From JBEIGE01 sp040382055 (GTDB lineage Bacteria; Pseudomonadota; Gammaproteobacteria; Burkholderiales; Burkholderiaceae_C), in contig JBEIGE010000007.1 in assembly GCA_040382055.1 (NCBI GenBank), forward strand, positions 57,370-121,369: a DNA stretch of 64,000 nucleotides. The letters are read 5' to 3'. Positions 42,023 to 50,634 of the stretch are shown in pieces. Positions within the stretch are counted from its first letter, which is position 1, and each line of letters begins with the position of its first letter. The position numbers and the translations under genes were made by a program. Below the pieces are notes generated by a model. That model was not told the DNA's origin. It did not search any database and worked only from the letters and a program-made list of their open reading frames with translations.

Positions 42023-43553
42023 GCCCGCCACAGATGGCGGTACTGATTTGACCAATCCGAACCATGCGCCTGTTGCATTGATCATCGGCTCCGGTTTTGG
42101 CGGTCTGGCTGCTGCCATCCGTTTGAGTGTCATGGGTTACAGGGTACAGGTTCTGGAAAAGCTGGACGGTCCTGGTGGGCGAGCCTATGTGCGCCGTCAG
42201 GACGGATTTACTTTCGATGGTGGCCCGACCATCATTACAGTTCCATTTTTGTTTGAAGAATTATGGGACTTGTGTGGCCGCAAATTCTCTGATGATGTGG
42301 ATTTACGCCTGATGGACCCCTTTTACCGGGTCCGTTTTGATGATGGTTCACATTTCAACTACAGCGGAGACCCGCAACGCATGCGTGAAGAGGTTGCGCG
42401 CTTCGACCCGACGGAGGTGGCAGGCTTTGACCGCTTTGTTGAAGAGGCAGATCTTTGCTACAGGTTGGGTTTCGAGGCACTTGGATGCAAGGCATTTGAC
42501 AGTATTGGCGACCTGTTTGCAGCCATGCCTTCGATGGTCAGAATGCGGGCTTGGCGCTCCATGTTCAGCTTGGTTGCCAGTCACTTCAAGCACCCCAAGT
42601 TACGCATGGCCATGAGCCTGCAGACCTTGTTGATCGGTGGAAATCCATTTTCGGTGACCGGTGTTTACAGCCTGATCAACGCACTTGAGCGTCGCTTTGG
42701 TGTTTACTCGGCTATCGGCGGCACTGGCGCCCTGGTGCGGGGCATGGTGAATTTACTCGAAGCGCGCGGCGTGCCCGTTCGTCTGAACTCCGAGGTGCGC
42801 AAAATTGTCGTTGAAGATGGCCGGGCAACAGGTGTAGAACTTGCCAATGGCGAACACTTGCGCGCAGACATTGTGGTTAGCAATGGTGATACGGCCTGGA
42901 CGTACAAGAATTTAATAGCACCTGAACACCGCCGGCATTGGACGGACGCCAAAATTGACAGAGGCCGTTACTCCATGAGCCTGTTTGTCTGGTACTTTGG
43001 CACTGACCGTCAGTACCCTGATGTGCCCCACCACACCATGGTTCTGGGCCCGCGCTATGAAGGTTTGCTGAGTGATATTTTCGAAGATCACAAATTGACA
43101 GACGACTTCAGTCTTTACCTGCACAGGCCTACGGCCACCGACCCCTCTGTGGCGCCTGCCGGTTGTGATAATTTTTACGTGCTGGCCCCGGTTCCTCATC
43201 TGGACAGCGGTACCAACTGGGAAACTCATGCCGAACCCTACAAAGAGGCGGTTGCCAAGCGGCTGGAAGAAACCCTTTTGCCAGGTTTGCGCGCGCATAT
43301 TATCAGTTCGCATGTGATGACCCCCCAGCACTTTCATGACAATCTGCTTTCCGTCAAAGGTGCAGCATTTGGTCTTGAGCCTGTGTTGTTGCAAAGTGCT
43401 TGGTTCCGGCCACATAACCGCAGTGAAGACATAAAAAACCTGTTCATGGTGGGTGCCAGCACACATCCGGGTGCAGGAATGCCTGGCGTGCTGATGTCCG
43501 CCAAAGCGCTACAGACCGTTATTCCAGCGGTTAACCACCATGTCGCAGCCTAA
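41976..43553 (+). CDS. crtI: Phytoene desaturase
   Basis: CrtI desaturates phytoene to neurosporene or lycopene. The 525 residues show the FAD-binding fold ALIIGSGFGGLAAAIRLSVMGY, the family signature GGPGGRA-type sequence (LDGPGGRAYVRRQDGFTFDGGPTI split over residues 60-85) and the C-terminal GASTHPGAGMPGVLMSAKA. The N-terminus is about 25 residues longer than usual; no alternative ATG exists before the FAD fold, so the start at 41976 inside puhE is kept. It overlaps crtB by 14 bp. Confidence 0.95.
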   Translation: MTTCSQPDLRAITAHEPATDGGTDLTNPNHAPVALIIGSGFGGLAAAIRLSVMGYRVQVLEKLDGPGGRAYVRRQDGFTFDGGPTIITVPFLFEELWDLCGRKFSDDVDLRLMDPFYRVRFDDGSHFNYSGDPQRMREEVARFDPTEVAGFDRFVEEADLCYRLGFEALGCKAFDSIGDLFAAMPSMVRMRAWRSMFSLVASHFKHPKLRMAMSLQTLLIGGNPFSVTGVYSLINALERRFGVYSAIGGTGALVRGMVNLLEARGVPVRLNSEVRKIVVEDGRATGVELANGEHLRADIVVSNGDTAWTYKNLIAPEHRRHWTDAKIDRGRYSMSLFVWYFGTDRQYPDVPHHTMVLGPRYEGLLSDIFEDHKLTDDFSLYLHRPTATDPSVAPAGCDNFYVLAPVPHLDSGTNWETHAEPYKEAVAKRLEETLLPGLRAHIISSHVMTPQHFHDNLLSVKGAAFGLEPVLLQSAWFRPHNRSEDIKNLFMVGASTHPGAGMPGVLMSAKALQTVIPAVNHHVAA

Positions 43554-44646
43554 ATCCTCGGATGACTCTGCCAACAAGGGCTTTGATTTTGAAGCCTGCG
43601 AAGCACTCATGGAAGGTGGTTCCAAGACCTTCTTTGCCGCTTCCCGCCTGTTGCCCAAACGGGTGCGCGGACCTGCCATAGCCCTCTATGCCTTTTGCCG
43701 GGTGGCTGATGACGCCATTGATTACGCCACTGACCGTGTGACCGCCCTTCAAGGACTCAACGAGCGTCTGCGATGCATCTATGCCGGGCAACCGATGCCT
43801 TTTGAGTCTGACAAGGCTTTGGCCGCAGTAGTGCGGGAATTCAATTTGCCCTTGGAGCTGGTCAGCGCCCTGCTGGAGGGTTTTGAATGGGACGCCGAGG
43901 GTCGCCGTTACGAAACCCTGGAAGACCTCCAGGCCTACGGAGCGCGTGTAGCGGGTAGTGTGGGTGCCATGATGGCCGTGATCATGCGGGTTCGAAGTGA
44001 CCAGGCGCTGGCGCGCGCCTGTGACCTGGGTGTAGCCATGCAGCTCACCAATATTGCCCGCGACGTTGGTGAAGATGCCCGCTGCGGTCGGCTGTATTTG
44101 CCCTTGCAGTGGATGCGTGAAGCGCAAATTGACCCCGATACATGGCTGCTCAACCCGGTTTTTGACGAACGCATTGCCTTGGTCGTCTCGCGTTTACTGG
44201 CCGCTGCCGATGACCTTTACCAGCGCTCCGAGCACGGCATTGCGCAGCTGCCCAGAGATTGCCGTCCTGCCATTCGTGCCGCCCGTCTGGTGTACGCTGA
44301 AATCGGTCGCGAACTCGAACGCCTGGGTCTGAACTCCATCAACCACCGCGCCTACGTCACAGGCCGGCGCAAGCTGGCATTGATTGCCCGTGCCAGCGGC
44401 GCAGCACTTATCGCGCCCGCTGATCCAACGCTGAAGATGGACGCCTTGCCGGCAAATCAATTTCTGGTGGAGGCTGCATCAGAAACTGCGGTGACTGATC
44501 AAACCGCGAAGTCAGGCCGTCGCTCATTTGATGAACGGGCCCGTTGGGCTAGCGATCTTTTCGAACGGCTGGCCCAGCAAGATCGGGAGCGCGCGGCCAT
44601 GGCTGCCACCCAGCATGCAGCCCGACACTCCTCACCCAACCATTGA
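43540..44646 (+). CDS. crtB: Phytoene synthase
   Basis: CrtB condenses two geranylgeranyl diphosphates to phytoene. The 368 residues contain the first Asp-rich motif in FCRVADDAIDYATD, the second in QLTNIARDVGEDARCGRLYLP, and GSKTFFAASRLLP near the N-terminus. A charged C-terminal tail after about residue 310 extends beyond the core enzyme. It overlaps crtI by 14 bp and is the last large gene of the plus-strand operon. Confidence 0.96.
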   Translation: MSQPKSSDDSANKGFDFEACEALMEGGSKTFFAASRLLPKRVRGPAIALYAFCRVADDAIDYATDRVTALQGLNERLRCIYAGQPMPFESDKALAAVVREFNLPLELVSALLEGFEWDAEGRRYETLEDLQAYGARVAGSVGAMMAVIMRVRSDQALARACDLGVAMQLTNIARDVGEDARCGRLYLPLQWMREAQIDPDTWLLNPVFDERIALVVSRLLAAADDLYQRSEHGIAQLPRDCRPAIRAARLVYAEIGRELERLGLNSINHRAYVTGRRKLALIARASGAALIAPADPTLKMDALPANQFLVEAASETAVTDQTAKSGRRSFDERARWASDLFERLAQQDRERAAMAATQHAARHSSPNH

Positions 44647-44689
44647 GCTCGCCCCAGGCGGATCGTGAACATCTTGTGAGTTTCCCGTG

Positions 44690-44839
44690 ATGGAGGGATC
44701 ATCTTTACTCTGGGTCAAGGTCATCCTTCTGGTAGTTGCCGGGGGGGCATTTTGCTGGTGGCAGTTCCATGATCTGGCCAAAGCCCGCAAGGCAAACCGT
44801 TCAGCAAAAAAGCCACCTGAAGACCCGACTGCTTTTTAG
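44690..44839 (+). CDS. Small single-span membrane protein downstream of crtB
   Basis: A 49-codon frame encodes MEGSSLLWVKVILLVVAGG, a hydrophobic helix at about residues 7-25, then WWQFHDLAKARKANRSAKK, a basic segment, and an acidic end (PPEDPTAF). This is a typical inside-positive single-pass microprotein. It starts 43 bp after crtB on the same strand, and its stop TAG overlaps the stop of the convergent SDR gene. The upstream ribosome site is weak. I do not recognise the family. Confidence 0.55.
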   Translation: MEGSSLLWVKVILLVVAGGAFCWWQFHDLAKARKANRSAKKPPEDPTAF

Positions 44840-45750
44840 TCCTGGGCGTTGTCTGTCTGTTTTCTCATTCTTTCAAACTCCCTTGGCGGCATGGAGGAGG
44901 CGCTGACACCACTGGCTTGAATACCCTCAAGAAAGAGGCGTTCAATATCGGGTGCCGCCTTGAGCAGTTCGCGCTCGGCGGGTGCCGTGTGCAGCAAGAC
45001 TCTGGCCCAGTGCAGGAAGCGAACCCAGCCCGGCACCCAAATCTGGCGCTGTCGCCGGGCTATTCCGTCGGCAATCATGCGCGCTGCCTCCAGCACGCTG
45101 GTTTCACCATTGAGGAAGGCTGGCGTTGCAGCACGCAGCCTTACAAAGGCCGGATGCAACTGCCCTTCGGTCATCAAAGGGGTTTTGACCCAAGAAGCAT
45201 GGATGATCCCAACGCCAACTCCGTGGTGCGTCAACTCAATCCGCCAGGCATTGCACATGGCTTCAACAGCCGCCTTGGACGCTGCATAGGCAGACACAGC
45301 GGGTGGGTGTGCAAAGGACGAGACCGACGCTGTAACCAGCACATAACCCTGATTGCGAATCACCTCTGCCAGCGCGGCGCGCACCATGTTGAACACGCCA
45401 AACACATTGACTTCAAGACAACGCTTCCACGCTAACGGATCGGTATGGGCCAAAGGTCCGAAAGCAGCAATACCGGCATTGGCCCAGACCATGTCTATCT
45501 GTCCCTGGACGGCCAGAGTCCGGGCAACGGCGAATTCACAATCTTCCATGCGCGTGACATCCATCACGTGGATTGAAACGTTGCTGCCCAGCTCAGACTG
45601 AACGCGTTCAAGACCTTGCCGGTCACAGTCAAGCAGCACCACAATTGCGCCGCGCCGGTGCAACTCACCGGCCGTGGCCGCACCGATGCCGGAGCCTGCA
45701 CCGGTCACCATAATGACTTTACCCTTGAGCGGGAGGTGCATCGTGTCCAC
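44836..45750 (-). CDS. Short-chain dehydrogenase/reductase
   Basis: A 304-residue classical SDR with the cofactor motif TGAGSGIGAATAGELHRRGA, WANAGIA (NAG-type motif), the catalytic Ser in VTASVSSFAH and the YAASKAA Tyr-Lys pair. The Asp at the end of the second beta strand (LLDCD) points to NAD(H) preference. It is the last gene of the crt/puf superoperon, 12 bp after the DUF2269 gene. Substrate is unknown; a lipid or pigment role is only a positional guess. Confidence 0.88.
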   Translation of the reverse strand: MDTMHLPLKGKVIMVTGAGSGIGAATAGELHRRGAIVVLLDCDRQGLERVQSELGSNVSIHVMDVTRMEDCEFAVARTLAVQGQIDMVWANAGIAAFGPLAHTDPLAWKRCLEVNVFGVFNMVRAALAEVIRNQGYVLVTASVSSFAHPPAVSAYAASKAAVEAMCNAWRIELTHHGVGVGIIHASWVKTPLMTEGQLHPAFVRLRAATPAFLNGETSVLEAARMIADGIARRQRQIWVPGWVRFLHWARVLLHTAPAERELLKAAPDIERLFLEGIQASGVSASSMPPREFERMRKQTDNAQD

Positions 45751-45762
45751 GAAAGTGGCGGC

Positions 45763-46221
45763 CTAGCTGCCCTTGGTGATCATTAAATAAATGATCGGCA
45801 AAGGGAAAACCGTCGCAATAGCACCGCTGATCTGCCAGATGCGTGACAAGCGCAGGTACTCGGCTGTGACCGCTTTGTCCCGGATCAATAAAACGCGTTG
45901 TCGCAGTTGAATTGGCACCAGAATCAGCAGCCAGATCAGGCCCGAGATGCCAAACAGGGCATATGACCATGAGATCCAGGGCTGAGAAGATGTGCCGCCG
46001 TAACGCTCGGCCATTTGTAAACCGGTATACACCAGCAGCAAGGCGCCTGTAAAAGTAAAAAGCATGTCTGTGATCAGAACCAGCCGGTTACTAAATCGGA
46101 TGACTTCATAGTTGCGGGTGCGCTCGGCCAGTGCCGCCCAGGTGCCACTGACCACCACATTGCCAAGGAACAGGCATGCAGACAAAACGTGAAGAACTTT
46201 AACGGTGTCATTGGCGACCAT
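45763..46221 (-). CDS. DUF2269-like membrane protein
   Basis: A 152-residue protein with four predicted helices. Motifs VLHVLSACLFLGNVVVSGTWAAL and the later GLIWLLILVPIQLRQ resemble the DUF2269 family of integral membrane proteins. The start MVANDTVKVLHV at 46221 lies 11 bp after the crtC stop, so it is co-transcribed with crtA-crtD-crtC. Family function is unknown. Confidence 0.8.
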   Translation of the reverse strand: MVANDTVKVLHVLSACLFLGNVVVSGTWAALAERTRNYEVIRFSNRLVLITDMLFTFTGALLLVYTGLQMAERYGGTSSQPWISWSYALFGISGLIWLLILVPIQLRQRVLLIRDKAVTAEYLRLSRIWQISGAIATVFPLPIIYLMITKGS

Positions 46222-46232
46222 GTTTGAATCCT

Positions 46233-47456
46233 TTAATCCCAGCGCGGCATACGCCAGGGAAGCATGAGCTGAACTGGTAACCATGACAAGCGCTGGGGTT
46301 GTAGGGTTTCATGAATAGCGTTGACCTTCTCGCCCAGCAGCCTCGTTTGCAGCAGACTGCGCGCATAAAACGGCGCGTCTTCCAGGGTTTCGAGAACGCG
46401 GTTGTCAGCGTCTGCATCGCTGCGGATGGCACGGTTGATTTGCCACAGGGTGCGAGGCAGTGTCGAACGCCTGGGCGCAGCAGCAAAGGATTCTGATTTT
46501 CCTTGCGGTGTAAAGCGCTCGGCAATGACACGCTCGCTGCCATCGGTTTGGCGTACGTCATAGATCACCGCGGTACTTCCATCAGACATGGTGGCGCGTG
46601 ACCAATCCCAGGCTGTAAATGGCTTGGTGATGGGTTCATCCCCTTCGTTGCTGTCAAAGTAGGCCTCCCCCTTCCAGCTGACAGCGGGGTACGTCAGGTT
46701 TACTTCGACCCTGGAACAAGGTGCGATCGGGCCCCAGCGGTGTCGTCCGTCATTGTCAAGCCGTGTGACATAGTTGCAAAGTGCTTTGGGAAACAGCTTG
46801 ACCGTCCCGCGTATTTTGTAGGGAAGGGGAGCGCACACTTCGTCCAGATCGATGGTCAGGTGGTCCTGATGCCATTGAAGCGTGCTGGGTCCGACCCTTA
46901 ATTCGTGGCGATCACGATGCATACGTACTTTGCTGCGCTCGGTCATCGACCAGCGTTTTCCAGCGGCACCGTAAAGCGCCACATTAATGGCGCAATGGTT
47001 CTCGGGATCGACAGATTGTCCTTTGCGTGAAAAAGCCCAGGCGTAATAAGGTGAGAAAACGCTGCCGACAAAGGCAATGATGCTCAGCGCATGACGGCCG
47101 TCATCGCTGATGGCGTCGACATACCACCAGAGATACGCACCCGGCCTAACGGCTTGGTCGAATCGAGGTGTGCCATCAGGGTCTCGGCCGCCAGTTGGCC
47201 CGAAAGCGCCGCCATCGGAACGCCCGGCCCCGGGTGCACGCTGCCCCCCGCCAGATAAAGACCCGGGAGCTTGCTCAGTGAAGACGGGCGTTGAAAGGGT
47301 GTCATCCAGCCGTGTGATGCCGTACCGTACAGCGCCCCACCCGTGCCCGGGAAAAGACGGTTGAAATCGGTCGGCGTTGTGATGCTCATATGAGCGGCCG
47401 AAAGATCGATGTCCAGTCCACACTGTCTCATCAGCTTTTGGCTTTGTTCCTGACAT
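46233..47456 (-). CDS. crtC: Hydroxyneurosporene synthase (carotenoid 1,2-hydratase)
   Basis: CrtC adds water to the C1-C2 double bond of neurosporene or lycopene-type carotenes in the spheroidene pathway. The conserved core is clear: RFDQAVRPGAYLWWYVDAISDDG, FVGSVFSPYYAWAFSRKG, DPENHCAINVALYG and RWSMTERS. The 5' end is problematic. Between the ATG at 47456 and the core there is no in-frame ATG, GTG or TTG, so the listed start gives 407 residues and overlaps crtD by about 370 bp. Alternatives are an ATC at 47111 or ATT at 47078, the latter giving 281 residues, or a CTG at 47309. The function call is secure; the start is not. Confidence 0.88.
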   Translation of the reverse strand: MSGTKPKADETVWTGHRSFGRSYEHHNADRFQPSFPGHGWGAVRYGITRLDDTLSTPVFTEQAPGSLSGGGQRAPGAGRSDGGAFGPTGGRDPDGTPRFDQAVRPGAYLWWYVDAISDDGRHALSIIAFVGSVFSPYYAWAFSRKGQSVDPENHCAINVALYGAAGKRWSMTERSKVRMHRDRHELRVGPSTLQWHQDHLTIDLDEVCAPLPYKIRGTVKLFPKALCNYVTRLDNDGRHRWGPIAPCSRVEVNLTYPAVSWKGEAYFDSNEGDEPITKPFTAWDWSRATMSDGSTAVIYDVRQTDGSERVIAERFTPQGKSESFAAAPRRSTLPRTLWQINRAIRSDADADNRVLETLEDAPFYARSLLQTRLLGEKVNAIHETLQPQRLSWLPVQLMLPWRMPRWD

Positions 47457-48679
47457 GGTTCTATCTCCATGGAATTGAAAGTTTTTTGGTCTCCCAGCGC
47501 CGGTGCATTCACCAGGCAAAGAAGCCGCTCGTTACCTGCGGGCTGGCCGCCACTGTCGTCGCGGTCCTGAGCACATACGTACACTGTGGCTCGCTCGGGC
47601 AGGCGCTGGTGTTCAAAGATGTCCTGGAATTCCTGGGCATAGTCGTTATCAAAAAAAACATTGTGCCGAACCAGGGGAAAGCCGCTGGTCCTGGAGTTAA
47701 CAGACCACGTCACGGCAGACAGGGAGCGACGGTTGTGCTTGAAGTCAGGAACGGACGACCGGACTTCCTGGCCCAGCAGCCCTTGTGACAGCGCACCGAT
47801 ATCGCCGTTAAAAATAACGGCATCGGCTTCAATAGGCTCCCCATGCATCAGCTCAACGCCGCAGGCGCGCCCGTCGCGCACGAGTATCCTGCGGCAGGGG
47901 CTGGCGTACTTGATGGTTGCACCGCGCTGTTGGGCCTGTTGCGCCAGCGCACATGCCAAGGCGTGCATGCCACCTTGAACCGACCATACGCCATCCAGTT
48001 CCACATGGGCCACCAGCATCAAGGTGGCCGGTGCCAACCAGGGCGATGCACCGCAGTAGGTGGCGTAGCGGCCAAACAGTTGCTGCAGGCGCGGATCCTT
48101 GAAGTGCTTGCCCAAGGCTTGCCACAGAGAGGCAAAGGGCCCCAGGCTTGCCAATGTGCCCAAGCCCCTGGCACCCAGGTCGCTGCCCATGTTCAGAAGG
48201 CTGGGCCGTGACGACCGGATATAGGGCCCTTCCAGACAGTGGTAGACCTCGGCGGCCTTTTTGCAAAAACCCAGAAAGCGCTGAGCCTCGGCGGGAGAGC
48301 TGAACTGAGCAATTGCCTGGGCTGAGCGTTCAACATCTGAATAAAGGTCGAGTTGACTGTGATCTGCGCCCCAGGCATGACGCGCCAGAATATCGAGGGG
48401 TTGCAGACGTAACACTTCATCGAGTGAGCAGCCAACCTGGTTGAAAATATTCTCAAATACCCACTTCATGGTGAAAACCGTTGGCCCGGAGTCAATTGGC
48501 ATGCCACCCACCATGACTTGGCGCATCTTTCCACCAGGCGCATTCGCCATTTCCAGCAGGGTCACCCGAATGCCTTTATTGGCCAGCAACAAGGCACTGA
48601 CCAGCCCGCCGACACCAGCACCTACGATGACAACATGGCGTTCGCCCAAAACTCCGGCCTTAGCTGCCGGCTCAGTCAT
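47084..48679 (-). CDS. crtD: Hydroxyneurosporene desaturase (methoxyneurosporene dehydrogenase)
   Basis: CrtD introduces the C3-C4 double bond of spheroidene. The 531 residues have an FAD fold VVIVGAGVGGLVSALLLANKG, APGGKMRQ-type signature (NAPGGKMRQVMVGG), DSGPTVFTMKWVFENIF and the C-terminal GGSVHPGPGVPMAALSGQLAAE. The ATG at 48679 is chosen; it overlaps the crtA stop by eight bases. Its 3' portion contains the uncertain 5' region of crtC in another frame. Confidence 0.95.
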   Translation of the reverse strand: MTEPAAKAGVLGERHVVIVGAGVGGLVSALLLANKGIRVTLLEMANAPGGKMRQVMVGGMPIDSGPTVFTMKWVFENIFNQVGCSLDEVLRLQPLDILARHAWGADHSQLDLYSDVERSAQAIAQFSSPAEAQRFLGFCKKAAEVYHCLEGPYIRSSRPSLLNMGSDLGARGLGTLASLGPFASLWQALGKHFKDPRLQQLFGRYATYCGASPWLAPATLMLVAHVELDGVWSVQGGMHALACALAQQAQQRGATIKYASPCRRILVRDGRACGVELMHGEPIEADAVIFNGDIGALSQGLLGQEVRSSVPDFKHNRRSLSAVTWSVNSRTSGFPLVRHNVFFDNDYAQEFQDIFEHQRLPERATVYVCAQDRDDSGGQPAGNERLLCLVNAPALGDQKTFNSMEIEPCQEQSQKLMRQCGLDIDLSAAHMSITTPTDFNRLFPGTGGALYGTASHGWMTPFQRPSSLSKLPGLYLAGGSVHPGPGVPMAALSGQLAAETLMAHLDSTKPLGRVRISGGMSTPSAMTAVMR

Positions 48680-49481
48680 AGTGCCTGCCTCGCCAGTCAC
48701 CCCGCAGGCAGAGAGGTACAAAACGCACAAACATCGATTCCGAGAAAAAGTTGCCCGCATAGGCTGCCCGGATGGCTTCCTGATGCGCGCCTGAACGTGC
48801 GTAGTCGTCCATGGCCTGAACATTGCGCCACAAGCTAAAGGTGGCTTGTCGCAACAGAGGCGCTTCTCCCACGCCGGTAGCAAAGATACAGCCTTGGGCC
48901 TTTGACAGCGAGACTTCGCTGGCGGGTTGCATGCGCCAGAAAGCACGTGCACGCGTAGGCCGGATGGATGCTCGGGTCAGGGTAGCAATGGGCCCGGACT
49001 CGGGTGTGCTGGCTGTAATGGCGATCTGACTGCCAGACCAGCTGCCTTTGCTTGAATAGGCGCGCAGCTTGGCAGTACAGAATTCTCTGGAGCGAATTTC
49101 ATACTGACGGATCAGCTCCGACTCAAGAAATGCCTGGGCTGAATCTTCATCGGTAAAAAGACAAAACAAAGCTTGGCGAGATGAACTGGGCCGAATCCCA
49201 AACCCACCGTCATAGCCACTGCCCATGATTTTGGAAAACACCAGACCTTTGACTTTGCGCAAGGGCAAGCTTTGCAGGATAAACCGTGCATAACCCCACA
49301 AACGGTGTTCAGAGCGGATATCGGCCAGTACAAAAACAGCAATTTTTCCAGCCTCAGCATCCGTGCCCGTATCACCTGAGTCTGGCGTCTTGGCAAAAGA
49401 AAAAACTTTTGAAGTTCCCGCAGAAACTTGCCGGTCAACGGCAGGCTGCTGCGGGGCTTCAAAAGTTTCGATGGGTGGCAT
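48672..49481 (-). CDS. crtA: Spheroidene monooxygenase
   Basis: CrtA oxidises spheroidene to spheroidenone under aerobic conditions. The 269 residues contain the family segments GKIAVFVLADIRSEHRLWGYARF, GLVFSKIMGSGYDGGFGIRPS, ATLTRASIRPTRARAFWRM and EAPLLRQATFSLWRNVQAMDDYA. The N-terminal about 45 residues are variable. It lies between pufC and crtD, an arrangement of the superoperon in which carotenoid oxidation genes follow the reaction-centre genes. Confidence 0.96.
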   Translation of the reverse strand: MPPIETFEAPQQPAVDRQVSAGTSKVFSFAKTPDSGDTGTDAEAGKIAVFVLADIRSEHRLWGYARFILQSLPLRKVKGLVFSKIMGSGYDGGFGIRPSSSRQALFCLFTDEDSAQAFLESELIRQYEIRSREFCTAKLRAYSSKGSWSGSQIAITASTPESGPIATLTRASIRPTRARAFWRMQPASEVSLSKAQGCIFATGVGEAPLLRQATFSLWRNVQAMDDYARSGAHQEAIRAAYAGNFFSESMFVRFVPLCLRGDWRGRHYD

Positions 49482-49512
49482 CAGGGTTGACCACCCCCTC
49501 GGGCAGTGCTAC

Positions 49513-50634
49513 TTACTTGGAAGAAAGTGCCACGACTTTAGCAGGTGCTGCCTCAGCCGCAGGTCCAGCTGCAGCGGTGGCGGGAGCTGCAGCGGGGGCC
49601 GCTGGTGCCTTGAGGGCCGGGTAGTCCTTGGCCATGGCAGCACCGTACAAGGGTTTGAAAGCGCCCTGGTGGCAGGTAGAGCAGTTTGCCTTGGCGGGAT
49701 CACCAGTGGGTCCCATGCGGTGAGGCGGATAGACAGGTCCCAGTGGCTCAAGGTAATTCACATTAAGGTCACGGGCCATTCGAATGCCATACCAGGAAGT
49801 CGCGCGTTTCGGTGTGCTTTCGCCCTCCCAGGTGTCGAATGATCTGGTGTTGTGGCAATAGGTGCAATTCACGCCCAATGACGTCGACATATGTGTCATC
49901 AGTCCGAACGTGAATTCAGCCTGTTTGGTCGAATGTTGATTCGATTTTGAGCCTGTCATTTTCAGTGCCTCGGAACCATTGACGCGGATGCTTGAATCAC
50001 CCAGCAAGAAAGGCGTAAAAGGGTCGTAGGGCAGAGAAGAGTAACCCACCGATTTGGCGGCACGATTCTGACCGGATGTGTCAGCCATAGACCCACCTGC
50101 AGACTTGCCCTCGGCTGGTTTAAACCAGGTCTCTGTAGGTACGTTGTTGCCGCGGTGGCAGGTGTAGCAGGTCACACCGGTTTCAGCCACGTGGGTTTTC
50201 CAGTCGGCGTTGATGTGCTGTGTCATCTGCAGCATGCGACGCGCCACGGTTTTGGTGTATTTGCTGTCATCAGCAAAATTACCCTCAATGTGACAGTAGG
50301 TGCAACCCTGTTGGGGGGAGACCCACTCAGTAATCGCATTCATGGTCCGACCGAATTCGGCAACGTTCACATCACCCAGGACTTTGACGTTTTGGTAAAC
50401 ATCCTTGGCCAAAGGCACACCCGTGGTTTCGGCAATAGCCGCTGCAGCCACCGGCGGCGTGTTCTTGACCACTTGTGTGGCAAGAATCCGCTCGTTGTAG
50501 TTCTGCTGCATGGCCGTTCCGCGAAATCCGGTCTGGGACACTGTGATTGGCGGCTTTTCACCGCATCCGGCCAGTAAAACACCGATCAGGGCTGTTGGCA
50601 GGGCGATGCGTAGGGTCTTGGCAATCAGGTTCAT
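49513..50634 (-). CDS. pufC: Tetrahaem cytochrome c subunit of the reaction centre
   Basis: PufC delivers electrons to the special pair from the periplasmic side. The 373 residues have a lipoprotein signal (LIGVLLAGC with Cys24) and exactly four CxxCH haem sites: 111-115, 156-160, 257-261 and 318-322. Methionine-containing helices between them supply axial ligands. The C-terminal 45 residues are Ala/Pro-rich and low complexity. It overlaps pufM by four bases. Confidence 0.98.
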   Translation of the reverse strand: MNLIAKTLRIALPTALIGVLLAGCGEKPPITVSQTGFRGTAMQQNYNERILATQVVKNTPPVAAAAIAETTGVPLAKDVYQNVKVLGDVNVAEFGRTMNAITEWVSPQQGCTYCHIEGNFADDSKYTKTVARRMLQMTQHINADWKTHVAETGVTCYTCHRGNNVPTETWFKPAEGKSAGGSMADTSGQNRAAKSVGYSSLPYDPFTPFLLGDSSIRVNGSEALKMTGSKSNQHSTKQAEFTFGLMTHMSTSLGVNCTYCHNTRSFDTWEGESTPKRATSWYGIRMARDLNVNYLEPLGPVYPPHRMGPTGDPAKANCSTCHQGAFKPLYGAAMAKDYPALKAPAAPAAAPATAAAGPAAEAAPAKVVALSSK

